64,000 nt of DNA, taken from assembly GCF_030159255.1 (NCBI RefSeq), contig NZ_BSCT01000018.1, positions 1-64,000 on the forward strand, read 5' to 3'. Positions within the stretch are counted from its first letter, which is position 1. Each line of letters opens with the position of its first letter. The stretch is from Bradyrhizobium sp. SSBR45G. GTDB lineage: Bacteria; Pseudomonadota; Alphaproteobacteria; Rhizobiales; Xanthobacteraceae. Shown piece by piece: positions 27,570-36,216 of this stretch. Made by a program: the position numbers and the translations under genes. Below the pieces are notes generated by a model. It was not told the origin of the DNA, did no database searches, and saw nothing but the letters and a program-made list of their open reading frames with translations.

Positions 27570-28655
27570 GTGCGCCAGATCATCTCCTCCCTCCCCTTCG
27601 CTGCTCCGAGCCGCGCCAAGACCCTGAGCGTGCTCGAGACGCTCGGCCTCGGCACCGCCGGCGGCCTGCTGTTCCTGCTGGCCCATCTGCCCGGCGGGCT
27701 GATCTCGGGCGCGATGATCGCGACCGCGATCGCCGCCATCGCCGGGCGGCCATTGGCGATGCCGCCGATCCTGACCCAGACCGTGCTGCTGCTGCTCGGC
27801 ATCTCGATCGGCGCCATCGTCTCGCGCGAGCTGATCACCCATCTCAGCGCCTATCCGGTGACCATCGCGCTGCTGGCGCTGGCGACCTTCTGCTCGACCT
27901 TCGGCTCCAGTTTCTACCTGCAGCGCGTTCATGGCTGGGACCGCACCTCGGCGCTGCTCGCCGGCAGCCCCGGCGCGCTGTCGCAGATCACGATGCTCGC
28001 GGTCGAGCGCGGCGCCGACCTGCCGGCGATCGCGGTGGTGCAGACCTTGCGCGTGATCATCCTGACCGCCGCGCTGCCGCTGGTGCTGGCGGTGGCGGGC
28101 GTCGCACCCGCCGCGCCGGTCTCGCTCGGCCAGGCGGAGGCCTCGCCGCTCGGCCTGCTCGCGCTGCTCGTCGCCTCGCTGGCCGCGGCGATGCTGATGC
28201 AGCTGATCAAGTTTCCGGCCAGCTGGCTGTTCGGCGCGATGGTCGCGAGCGGCGTCCTGCACGGTACCGGCCTCGTCGAGGGCGGGCTGCCGGAGTGGAT
28301 GCGCGGCGTCGCGCTGATCGGCATCGGCGCCCTGATCGGCAGCCGGTTCGCGCGGATGCGGGTGACGACCCTGGTCAGCCACCTCAGGGCGGCGCTGGGC
28401 TCGTTCGCGATCGCAGTGGTGATCTCGGCCGCCTTCGTCACCGTCATCGTGCTGGCGACGCATGTGCGCTTCTCCGACACCATCGTCGCCTTCGCGCCCG
28501 GCGCGATGGACGCGATGATGGCGCTGGCGCTGACCCTGCACATCGACCCGATCTTCGTCGGCGCGCATCACCTTTCGCGCTTCGTCTTCGTCACCATCGC
28601 CACCCCCGGCATCGTCCATCTGTTCGGACGGCCGCAGGAGGATGTCGACGATTAG
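27570..28655 (+). CDS. AbrB-family membrane permease
   Basis: 361 residues from a GTG start, with about ten hydrophobic helices in two homologous halves (AbrB duplication; PGGLISGAMIATAIA in the first, KFPASWLFGAMVASG in the second). Such proteins are often annotated as putative ammonia monooxygenase regulators, a historic misnomer; they look like transporters. A late FAPGAMDAMMALAL motif is typical. The 3' end overlaps the convergent dsbB gene by four bases. Confidence 0.9.
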   Translation: MRQIISSLPFAAPSRAKTLSVLETLGLGTAGGLLFLLAHLPGGLISGAMIATAIAAIAGRPLAMPPILTQTVLLLLGISIGAIVSRELITHLSAYPVTIALLALATFCSTFGSSFYLQRVHGWDRTSALLAGSPGALSQITMLAVERGADLPAIAVVQTLRVIILTAALPLVLAVAGVAPAAPVSLGQAEASPLGLLALLVASLAAAMLMQLIKFPASWLFGAMVASGVLHGTGLVEGGLPEWMRGVALIGIGALIGSRFARMRVTTLVSHLRAALGSFAIAVVISAAFVTVIVLATHVRFSDTIVAFAPGAMDAMMALALTLHIDPIFVGAHHLSRFVFVTIATPGIVHLFGRPQEDVDD

Positions 28656-29191
28656 GCCGCGTTGCGCTTGCCCGTGAGCCCCCAGCCGGCGACGGCGGCG
28701 ATGAATAGCGAAATCAGCACGCTGTAGCCGGCGAGCGACAGGCCGAGGAAGCGGAACTGCACCTCGTCGCAGCGCACGACATGGACACTGTCCAGCCGCT
28801 CCAGCAGGCTGCCGGCGCTGCCGAGATTGCCGATCGGCCCGGTGCATTCGGTCGGCCCCTGCCAGAAGCCCCATTCGACGCCGGAATGATAGACGCCGAG
28901 CCCGGCATTGCCGAGCGCCGCCAGCGCGACCAGGCCGAGCCCGGCCCAGACCAGCCCGCGCGGCGCGCCGCGGGCGGCGATGAGCGCGATCACCAGGCCG
29001 AGCGGCACGATCGCGTAATAGGCCCAGCGCTGCTTCAGGCACAGCTCGCAGGGCTGCAGGCCCCACACCAGCTGCATGTACCAGGCCCCGGCCAAGGTGG
29101 CCGCCGCGATGCCGGCCGCGAGCAGCGCGGCAGCCACCGCCGGATTCAGGGCGGCGGCCGCCGGGCGCGTCATCACAGAGGTATTGCTCAT
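28652..29191 (-). CDS. dsbB: Disulfide bond formation protein DsbB
   Basis: 179 residues with four membrane helices. The quinone-side cysteine pair PCELC (Cys48, Cys51) and the second periplasmic pair (Cys116 in TECTG, Cys141 in VRCDE) are present, so it should re-oxidise DsbA and pass electrons to quinone. Length fits the alphaproteobacterial DsbB group. The DsbA-like gene of this window lies 3 kb away. Convergent with the AbrB gene (four-base overlap). Confidence 0.93.
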   Translation of the reverse strand: MSNTSVMTRPAAAALNPAVAAALLAAGIAAATLAGAWYMQLVWGLQPCELCLKQRWAYYAIVPLGLVIALIAARGAPRGLVWAGLGLVALAALGNAGLGVYHSGVEWGFWQGPTECTGPIGNLGSAGSLLERLDSVHVVRCDEVQFRFLGLSLAGYSVLISLFIAAVAGWGLTGKRNAA

Positions 29192-29368
29192 CGGTCCTCC
29201 CGCACGGGCTGCATCCGGCGTCGCGCCGGACCGTTCCGGCTCCTACTCCCGCCAGCGAAAGCTGTCGAGATGACAGCCCATCAACTCCGTGCGGGTTGAC
29301 CCGGCCCGGCCGCCCGCTATAGTCCGCCCGCTTCGCCCGGGTTCCTGCTGAAGGTGCTCCGCGCGAAT

Positions 29369-29453
29369 GCCCCTGTGGCGGAACTGGTAGACGCGCTCGA
29401 CTCAAAATCGAGTTCCGCAAGGAGTGCTGGTTCGATTCCGGCCAGGGGCACCA
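29369..29453 (+). tRNA. tRNA-Leu (anticodon CAA), 3' CCA encoded
   Basis: The acceptor arms GCCCCTG (29369-29375) and CAGGGGC (29443-29449) pair, followed by A and CCA (29450-29453). The anticodon stem CTCGA/TCGAG encloses the loop CTCAAAA, giving anticodon CAA (codon UUG). A long variable arm and the GGTTCGATTCC T-arm identify a class II leucine tRNA. It lies 0.9 kb from the Hachiman locus. Confidence 0.95.
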
Positions 29454-30353
29454 CGCTTCGCCCTGCGGGCTACGCGTGGCGCGGCCGTGGGTTTCCATTC
29501 TCAGTTTTGTCGCGTCGGGGCTGCCGTCATTTCGGGGCGGGCCGACGGGCTTAGCCCGGCTTCTCGGGCTTCCAGATTCGATGCCGCCTCTTCGCCCTGC
29601 GATCAGAGCGGCACGAACGATGGCCCCCCGAAGCGTTGTGATGCGGGAGAGCCTGATCGTGCGGCACAACCTCGCCGTCGCGAACGCGGGGCGATCACTT
29701 TGTCTCGTCATTCAGATTGTCAAACAGCCACGTCGGAAACTGCCGGGCATGCGCGCGCGGTCTCGCGGCCGGGTGGGCCCGAGGGATGCGGTGGTCGCGC
29801 GCCCCTCGCAAGACGAGAGGCGCAGGGAGAGCCGGACCTCGACTGAGGCCCGTGGCCCGCCTGCGGAAAAAAATGCAGGCGGCAGGTACCACAGGTCCAG
29901 CCGGACGACCCGGCCCTCCCTGCGCGATCGGTTTTAACGGTGTCCTTCGTGCTCTCCTTGGGGACCGGGCTTTCTTGCCCCCATCGCCCGCGCCGCTGCG
30001 TCACACAGACCAGCACGGACTTGACCTCAGCATCGGGAGGCCGGGACCACACGACTTCGCCGTCCGCGACGCAAGCGCTCGTCTGGCGCCGCATCCACGT
30101 CCATCGCAGCCCACCTCCACGTATCGTGACGACGCGTACGCCCTCTGCATCGAGGCGGGATGGAGGGAGTAGAGCATGATTTCTGGAAAACCGCAACAAG
30201 AATCTTCTTCGCGGCTAGCGCCGCGACAACAAATATCCGCCGAAACAAAGCGCAGAAAGCTCTCGTGACGCCGTCTTTCGCGTTCCAGCGCTGCCATATA
30301 GTCGCTTTCGGATTTGAGACTTTTCTACTCGAGTCCGCCTCGTGGATGAACGG
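29454..30353. other. Gene-free 900-base region between tRNA-Leu and hamB
   Basis: All long frames here are arginine/proline-rich, overlap on both strands and lack family features, so I call no gene. The right part (29817-30193) is an interspersed repeat with a second copy at 59028. From about 30200 the base composition shifts toward that of the Hachiman locus. I looked for a second copy of the tRNA 3' end that could mark an att site, up to 34.5 kb, and saw none. Confidence 0.6.
29817..30193 (+). repeat. Interspersed repeat, copy A
   Basis: About 377 bases that align along their length with 59028-59420 in the same orientation. Shared stretches include CCGGCCCTCCCTGCGCGA, ACTTGACCTCAGC and GAGGCGGGATGG. 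The frames differ between copies, so it is not a gene. A hairpin (29857-29864 with 29875-29882, CCGCCTGC/GCAGGCGG) around an A-run is conserved with a compensatory pair change in copy B. Confidence 0.85.
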
Positions 30354-32888
30354 CTATTTTATCGCGAGAAGCGATCGAAGTTCGTCGAGTAAAAGCGGTG
30401 ACAGCCCGAGTTGTTCAAGTTGGCGGGAGCGCAACCATTGAAGGGCAGTCGCCATATCAAGATCTTTACGCGCCGAAACATCGTTCAGCCGCATCGCTGT
30501 TACGCGGGAAAGGCCCAGTGCGATGAAACTGATCATCGTTTTGTCCGACGCTCCAACTTCTAGGTAAAGCGGCAAGGACGGAATATTCGCCGCCAAATCC
30601 TCAAAGTGATCGAGCGTCAGCGCATGCCTGAGCAGTGTGTTGTAGCAGCCAAACAGCCGCACCGCCTGAAAACGGATCTGGTTCTCGACCAATTCGAGCG
30701 TATCTCGAATGATCGTTCGCCGATCCTTGGCGAGGGTATCCCGGCGGATTTGCTCATCGATTATTTGAGGAAGAGGATTCCCGCGCATCCACTTCAAAGC
30801 CATCAGCGCATGGAACCGGTGCAAGCCGCGGGCGGTATCCAGGCCCAGTATCAATTCGTAACAGCGCTTGAGGATAAGCGCGTACGACTCGAATGCATCG
30901 GCGTCCCGGGGATGATCCGGCACGAGTTGAGCCGCCTGGGCCCGCCCCTTGGCGATTTCCGTCCGAAGTGTGCCGAAAAGCCGTTCTTGCTTATGCGCAG
31001 AGATATTGGGGCTCAACCGGATGACTTCCGGTGCCAAAGTGATTTGGCTATCGGCGGCCACGAGCGCATCAACAAATTCTGTCGCGGCGGCGCTCTCCCC
31101 GAAGCCTGCCCTTGCAAGCGTGGCGGTCAGGTGCCCCTGCTTGAAGTCGGAGTACAGGCGGCCAAACGCCGTTTCGAGGGCGGGATCGTCCCCACGTCCC
31201 GGTTGCGCCTGATTTCGCATCACCGAAATCAATTGCGCCTGGCTGTCCCGCAATGTCGCCTCAATGGCCGGCGTGACAATCGCCTCCTTCGGTCCTTGAA
31301 GCGGTTGGGTTTTCCAGCGAGCGTAATCAACGAGGAAGATATTGCCCTGAAACTCTCGCCGGAGCCTTCCCGCCCGGCCCGACAAATTCCAAAAGTCCGT
31401 CGAGTCCAGCGGGTGAGACTTTCCGCGCTCCGGCTTACACATGAAGATGTTCCGGACTGGAAGGTTGACACCTTGAAGCAAGGTGCTGGTGCAAACTAGG
31501 TAGTTCACATGGCCCTTGGCAACGGCGTCCTCCACGGCGCGACGCAGCTGAGTGGGCATGTTGGAATAGTGAAAGGCGACGCTCCGCTTGATACATTCGC
31601 CGAGAACATAATTCGGATGTACGACTTCATGCGCCAGATCCGACAGAGCGGTTAGTTCAGCCGTCGGCTCCCGGTCGGAAAATAAATCTGAGAGCTGCAT
31701 TGCGATCTTTTCGGCATCCGCGGCCCCGTTGGCATAGATAATATTCGCATGGCGCTGTCCAAGCTTGGCCGCCACATGGACAAGCATCTCGACCCTGCTG
31801 GCTAACGGGTGGCCGATCTCAATCTGAGCAACTTCCGCCTCCGTGCCAGGAGAGGTCCGGATAATGGATACGCTTCCCTTAGTCTTGGACAAGATCTTCA
31901 CAGTTAGGAAGTTTTGAGCGACCGCAGGTTCGCTCGACGAGACCTCCTTTACGTCTTCAAGGCCAAAGATATCCGCAAAAACATTCAGATTGCGGACATT
32001 CGGACTTGCAAAAAGTATCTGCGCTTTTGAGTTGCGGGAGAGAAGATCGTCGAGAACCCACTGCAGAAGAACGCCGCGTGCACCGTCCGAGATCGACTGC
32101 GCTTCGTCTACGACAACAATGCCCGCGGCAAATTTCGGATGGCTTGCCAACAACAGTTGGACCCGCTCTTGCGTCATCACATAGATCGCTGATTCCGGAA
32201 GGGGCGTATCGCTGTCTGGAGGGATTACAACAACATCAGGCTTCGCCTTTGCTCCGACATCCTGGAAGAATATGCCCAGATCGATGGCCACTTGAGCGAT
32301 CAGCGCCCGAGTCGGCACGATGTAGACAATCGCGAGCGGTCTCTTATCGGAGTAAACCGACACGAGATAATTCTGTAGAACAAACGACTTTCCGGCTGAA
32401 GTAGGGGCTGACAAGGCGATCCGTTCCTTGGCCGCGAGCTTGCTCCACAGGCCATGCTGGAAGCCGGTGAACACCAGTCGCACTTCGTTGACCGTTACTG
32501 AATGCGCTTCAGCTGTTTGGAGCTCTTCCGTTACCAGGCTGAACGGCAAGTGCGGCAATGCGGCATCGACATCCGATCTTGTTGCGAACGAAGGAAAATT
32601 TCCAAGACGTGACAAGACAACACGCAGAGCCTGGTCCATCGGTAGCTCGTCGCAGCCAATAAGCTCATAAACGCAGGTTGCTACACGGAAAGCGGTCTCG
32701 CGGTGAACCTGCTGATTCGAACCTGCAAGAATAGCCGCCGCGCGAATGAGCTTTTGGGCTCTTTCCAGCGGAACGCCTTCACCCGACGTGACACCAAGCT
32801 CTCGCTTTAACCAAGCTACCTCGACGAGTTGCACTGCCTCGTGAAACTGAGGGCTCTCCCAAACGCGGGTCGAAAGCTCTGCTATCAT
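30354..32888 (-). CDS. hamB: Hachiman defence helicase HamB
   Basis: An 844-residue superfamily 2 helicase. Walker A APTSAGKS (161-168), DEAQ box (261-264), motif V CTSTLLQGVNLP (466-477) and motif VI NLSGRAGR (501-508) are intact. Residues 1-140 form an N-terminal helical region and about 590-844 a C-terminal accessory region. The start overlaps the stop of the DUF1837 gene by four bases (ATGA), the usual hamA-hamB order. In Hachiman, HamB is an ATP-driven helicase that holds HamA and senses DNA damage or phage intermediates. Composition is lower-GC than the flanks (26 of 60 G+C in 32341-32400). Assignment rests on the paired architecture. Confidence 0.9.
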   Translation of the reverse strand: MIAELSTRVWESPQFHEAVQLVEVAWLKRELGVTSGEGVPLERAQKLIRAAAILAGSNQQVHRETAFRVATCVYELIGCDELPMDQALRVVLSRLGNFPSFATRSDVDAALPHLPFSLVTEELQTAEAHSVTVNEVRLVFTGFQHGLWSKLAAKERIALSAPTSAGKSFVLQNYLVSVYSDKRPLAIVYIVPTRALIAQVAIDLGIFFQDVGAKAKPDVVVIPPDSDTPLPESAIYVMTQERVQLLLASHPKFAAGIVVVDEAQSISDGARGVLLQWVLDDLLSRNSKAQILFASPNVRNLNVFADIFGLEDVKEVSSSEPAVAQNFLTVKILSKTKGSVSIIRTSPGTEAEVAQIEIGHPLASRVEMLVHVAAKLGQRHANIIYANGAADAEKIAMQLSDLFSDREPTAELTALSDLAHEVVHPNYVLGECIKRSVAFHYSNMPTQLRRAVEDAVAKGHVNYLVCTSTLLQGVNLPVRNIFMCKPERGKSHPLDSTDFWNLSGRAGRLRREFQGNIFLVDYARWKTQPLQGPKEAIVTPAIEATLRDSQAQLISVMRNQAQPGRGDDPALETAFGRLYSDFKQGHLTATLARAGFGESAAATEFVDALVAADSQITLAPEVIRLSPNISAHKQERLFGTLRTEIAKGRAQAAQLVPDHPRDADAFESYALILKRCYELILGLDTARGLHRFHALMALKWMRGNPLPQIIDEQIRRDTLAKDRRTIIRDTLELVENQIRFQAVRLFGCYNTLLRHALTLDHFEDLAANIPSLPLYLEVGASDKTMISFIALGLSRVTAMRLNDVSARKDLDMATALQWLRSRQLEQLGLSPLLLDELRSLLAIK

Positions 32889-33880
32889 GACTTCCAGCCA
32901 ATTTTTTTCTGAAAAAGGTCGCGAAAGCCGCCGACTGATGGGACTGGAAAGAAGAAAATCTCCACCGGCTGGGTTTCAAGACCCGCCTCCGTCAGCGCTT
33001 TTTCCAGTGCAGGCGCGACCTTAGCTAGCTCGGCTTCGGCCAAGCTCCTGAATTGCACTTCCGCCTTGTCGGAATTGGCCTTTGCTACCTTGGAAAAACC
33101 ATCAAAATCGAATCCAACCAGGCACGTCGCCACATCATGTCGTTCGTTGTAGTCTTCCTCAAACGGATTTAGATACCGGAGCAGCGCCTCCTTTTCCTCC
33201 GGCTTTAGGCCTGAAAAATCGATGTTCTGTTGCACGAGATTGATCTCGTGCTGGAGCTTTTCTGGCTTGAGCGCCTCGCCGATCGACTTTGCGGCAGAAG
33301 TAATCGCTTCACCGACGTCGGCATAAAGCTTTGACTCGCCCCAATAGAGAAGCAGTTTCTTATCAGCTTCGCGGTAGCGAACGTGTACGCCATCGGAACC
33401 GTGTACTGGCATATTGGGATTGGTCTTCAGAGCCATCTTTGCGATGAGTTGAGGTGCACCAAGCATCCATTCGGTCAACAGGTAGAGCAGAAGTTCGCCG
33501 GCCTCTCCGTTCCGGTTGGTCGTCTGGTTTGCCTTGATGAAAAGGGCGCGAGCGCGGGATTCGAGAATCGAGTAGCGCTTCATAAACTCGACGGCTTCAA
33601 TCGAATGGTAGACCGATTTGAGCTTTTCAATTTCCGATCTGGGCAGCGCAAAATGGACGAGATAAGTAGAAATCGCGTCAACAAGCTCCGCGACAGTCGG
33701 CTTGCCCTGGCGAAACGAGGGAAAGTGAAGTCGCAGCGTCACGCCTGTGGACGGACAGGCGATCGTATGGGTTAGAACCCGGATGCGCGCGGCCAAACTG
33801 GCATGATCTTTCGAAAGCGCTGCGAGCGCCGACTTCAGATCGACGGATTTTTCGATATCAAGTATTGCTTCTTCGCCCAT
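32885..33880 (-). CDS. hamA: Hachiman defence nuclease HamA (DUF1837)
   Basis: 331 residues. The centre holds a PD-(D/E)xK-like set: GEAGELLLYLLTEW (Glu126/Glu129), HGSDGVHVRY (Asp163) and LLLYWGESKLY (Glu182, Lys184). This matches the DUF1837 nuclease of HamA, which in the described system degrades DNA when released by HamB. I start at ATG 33880; the frame is open 138 codons upstream, but that part is arginine-rich and overlaps the promoter. No Shine-Dalgarno precedes it, and a -10 box sits eight bases upstream, so translation may be leaderless. The downstream hamB overlaps it. Confidence 0.9.
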   Translation of the reverse strand: MGEEAILDIEKSVDLKSALAALSKDHASLAARIRVLTHTIACPSTGVTLRLHFPSFRQGKPTVAELVDAISTYLVHFALPRSEIEKLKSVYHSIEAVEFMKRYSILESRARALFIKANQTTNRNGEAGELLLYLLTEWMLGAPQLIAKMALKTNPNMPVHGSDGVHVRYREADKKLLLYWGESKLYADVGEAITSAAKSIGEALKPEKLQHEINLVQQNIDFSGLKPEEKEALLRYLNPFEEDYNERHDVATCLVGFDFDGFSKVAKANSDKAEVQFRSLAEAELAKVAPALEKALTEAGLETQPVEIFFFPVPSVGGFRDLFQKKIGWKS

Positions 33881-33887
33881 TGGTTGC

Positions 33888-33917
33888 AGTATACAGGAGG
33901 CAACGCTCGGCCGTGAA
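33888..33917 (-). promoter_or_regulatory. Candidate promoter of hamA-hamB
   Basis: On the minus strand TATACT (33893-33888) is a good -10 hexamer, with TTCACG about 18 bases upstream as a weak -35. Transcription would start at or within a base or two of the hamA ATG at 33880, and there is no ribosome-binding site, which points to a leaderless mRNA. Confidence 0.5.
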
Positions 33918-34075
33918 GAGAGGACGTTGCGAATGGCGGCGGCCGTTCGGTTCATCCACCGAGATCCGCCGGCTTGGCCGTTTCGCGCCGCAGCGTTGCC
34001 AATTGGACGAATTGAGCGCAGGCTCCTCTCCAAGCGGCAAGTCGCATCAACAAGCTGCATCAAGGGGAGAGACGC

Positions 34076-34318
34076 ATGAAGGAAGCGGGCCTCGACGGTC
34101 GCCACCGGGACAAGGATGGCGAGATCAGCAGGAAGCACGGCAATACGCTGGTCGGCACCCTGCGCAAGATCTACGGCAAGCCGTTCGCGGCCGGCTATCC
34201 GGACTCCACCAAGCTCAGCGACGTGCTGCTCCAGCTGAACGAAACCTCGCTTAGCCAGCTGCGCCGGGACCACGGCACCGGGCATCTGGACCACAAGCTC
34301 AAGGAGGCCTCGAAGTAA
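34076..34318 (+). CDS. Small conserved hypothetical protein
   Basis: 80 residues, charged and soluble (begins MKEAGLDGRHRDKDGEISRK; also GNTLVGTLRKIYG and TKLSDVLLQLNETSLSQLRR). AAGGGGAGAG lies just upstream, a good ribosome-binding site. I have the impression that similar short proteins exist in rhizobia, but no function is known to me. It lies beside the Hachiman locus but has the normal high-GC composition of the chromosome, so it marks the right edge of that insert. Confidence 0.75.
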   Translation: MKEAGLDGRHRDKDGEISRKHGNTLVGTLRKIYGKPFAAGYPDSTKLSDVLLQLNETSLSQLRRDHGTGHLDHKLKEASK

Positions 34319-34525
34319 TCGGGTCGTCCTGAGCGATGGCTGAGCGCACCGCTGGCATGGCCGAGCGGCGTTCGAAAGGCCTGCTCGTTCCAGTTGGCTC
34401 TCGGCATCACGCCGGGTGGAGCGAGGTGTGTTGCAACGCCGCGCACCGATGCGCGGAGCGCCCTCCAGCGTCGGCAGGCCCGTGAGCCCAGCATTCCGAC
34501 GCTGGACCGGAGGGGCTGATCCGCC

Positions 34526-34747
34526 CTACTTCGGCAGGCTGCCGGCCTGGTTGGTGCCCGGGCCGACATTGCCCTGGCTCGATGACGTGGAATCCTTGCC
34601 CGACGTCGTGCTGCTGCCGGTGGTCTGCGACGAGGTCGCCGACGTCGATGCGTGATGCTTCTTGTGGTGCTTCGCCTGCGCGGCGAGCGGGACCGCGGCG
34701 AGGCTGGCGGCGACGAAGGCGGCAATGGCGAATTGGGTCTTCTTCAT
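34526..34747 (-). CDS. Small secreted Ser/Thr/His-rich protein
   Basis: 73 residues: basic start and signal peptide (MKKTQFAIAAFVAASLAAVP, cleaved near AAQA), then a KHHKKHH cluster and a Ser/Thr/Gly-rich low-complexity tail. ATGs at 34801 and 34762 are also in frame; 34747 has GGAGAACGG upstream and gives a classic signal. The His cluster might bind metal. Function unknown. Confidence 0.72.
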   Translation of the reverse strand: MKKTQFAIAAFVAASLAAVPLAAQAKHHKKHHASTSATSSQTTGSSTTSGKDSTSSSQGNVGPGTNQAGSLPK

Positions 34748-34864
34748 GGGTCCGTTCTCCATCGGTTGAAACGACACGCACGCCCAACCCGCCGACCACA
34801 TCCGGGTTCCGAACCGGTGATCAAGCCTTGTTGTGAGGCCGAAACGCTGTGCGCTGCAGCAGCG

Positions 34865-36091
34865 TCAGGCCGCGGCCTGGGCGGGCGTCGCGCCCGGCTG
34901 CGCGCGGGGAAACGGCCTGAACAGCAGCATCACCAGCACGGCGCCGAGGCCCATCAGCCAGGAGCCGACATAGAGCCAGCTGTAGCTGGCGAAGCTGTCG
35001 TAGATCAGGCCGCCGGCCAAAGGCCCCGTCGCCATGCCGAGGCTGCCCGCCATCGCCGTGCCGCCGATCACCGTGCCCATGATCCCTTGCGGGAAGTTGT
35101 CGCGTGCGATCGCCGCGTAGAGCGGCATGGTGCCGGCATAGAGGAAGCCGAACAAGGCTGCGACCGCGTAGAACGCGGCGAGGTCGCGCACGACCACATA
35201 GGCCAGCGCGCCGAACGCCTGAGCCAGCAGCCCCAGCACGAGCACGCGCTTGGCGCCGAAGCGGTCGCCGAGCAGGCCGAAGGCGATGCGGCCGCCGAGC
35301 CCGGCGATCCCCTCGACGCTGTAGATCGTCACCGCGGCCATCAGCGGGATGCCGCAGGTGACCGCGTAGCTCACGGTGTGGATGATCGGCCCGGAATGGG
35401 TGGCGCAGCAGAAGAAATTGGTGGCGAGCAGGATCGCAAATTGCGGCGAGCGCAGCGCCGCGGACCGCGACATCTCGGGGCGCGCTGCGTCGGGCCCCGC
35501 TGCGAGGGTGTCGCCGGGCGCGGACGCTGGCGGACGGCCCACCAGCAGCGACGTGGGAATCATGATGGCTGCGACGATCGCGGCGATGCATTGCATCGCG
35601 GTGCGCCAGTCATAGGTCGAGACGAGCCAGGCCGCGAGCGGCGACATCGTCACCGGCGCCACGCCCATGCCGGCCGACACCAAGGAGACCGCGAGGCTGC
35701 GATGAGTGTCGAACCAGCCGGTGACCGTTGCCATGACCGGCGGGAGGATCGCCGCCGTCGCGATGCCCGCGATCAGGCCGAACAGCAGCTGGAACGCCAG
35801 CAGCGAGGACGTCAGGCTGGCAAGCCCCAGGCTGAGCGCGAGCAGGATCGAGCCGATCAGCAGCACGGGACGTGGACCGATGCGGTCGGACAGCGTGCCC
35901 CAGCCCATGCTGGTGACCGCCATCGCCAGGAAGCCGATCGTCAGCGCGCTGGAGATGCCGGCGACCGACCAGCCGGTCTCGGCGGCCATCGGCTTGAGGA
36001 ACACCGGCAGCGAGAACAGGCCGCCGACCGCGACACAGCCCAGCAGGCCGCCTGCCGCCACGATCACCCAGCGATAGCGCGATTGGCTCAT
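34865..36091 (-). CDS. MFS transporter
   Basis: A 408-residue major facilitator permease with twelve predicted helices. The loop 2-3 signature GWGTLSDRIGPRPVLLIGS (near 65-85) and the corresponding GGRIAFGLLGDRFGAKRVLV in the second half are clear. It resembles the monocarboxylate/oxalate-formate (MCT-like) branch. The frame continues to 36889, overlapping the lipase gene, but the permease begins at 36091. Substrate unknown. Confidence 0.92.
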   Translation of the reverse strand: MSQSRYRWVIVAAGGLLGCVAVGGLFSLPVFLKPMAAETGWSVAGISSALTIGFLAMAVTSMGWGTLSDRIGPRPVLLIGSILLALSLGLASLTSSLLAFQLLFGLIAGIATAAILPPVMATVTGWFDTHRSLAVSLVSAGMGVAPVTMSPLAAWLVSTYDWRTAMQCIAAIVAAIMIPTSLLVGRPPASAPGDTLAAGPDAARPEMSRSAALRSPQFAILLATNFFCCATHSGPIIHTVSYAVTCGIPLMAAVTIYSVEGIAGLGGRIAFGLLGDRFGAKRVLVLGLLAQAFGALAYVVVRDLAAFYAVAALFGFLYAGTMPLYAAIARDNFPQGIMGTVIGGTAMAGSLGMATGPLAGGLIYDSFASYSWLYVGSWLMGLGAVLVMLLFRPFPRAQPGATPAQAAA

Positions 36092-36216
36092 CCTCGTCTC
36101 CCTCACGTCGCATCTGGCTGCAAGACGAACGGGGCGAGGCGCGGCCGACATGCGCCGAACGTTTTTCGCCGGCCGCTGCAGCAGCGACCGGAACGCGCCG
36201 GGCTGCGGCGGGAGGC

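Noticed and set aside
26985..29711. A 908-residue minus-strand frame
   Set aside because: It overlaps the AbrB-family gene and dsbB, is Arg/Asp/His-rich and without motifs.
29717..30199. Long frames on both strands, about 150 residues each
   Set aside because: They lie in an interspersed repeat, are Arg/Pro-rich, and the frames are not kept in the second copy at 59028.
30160..30441. A 93-residue plus-strand frame beside hamB
   Set aside because: It starts in the repeat and ends antisense to hamB; no family features.
29369..34500. tRNA-Leu as an attachment site for the Hachiman insert
   Set aside because: I saw no duplicated tRNA 3' end and no integrase, so I do not call an att site, only adjacency.
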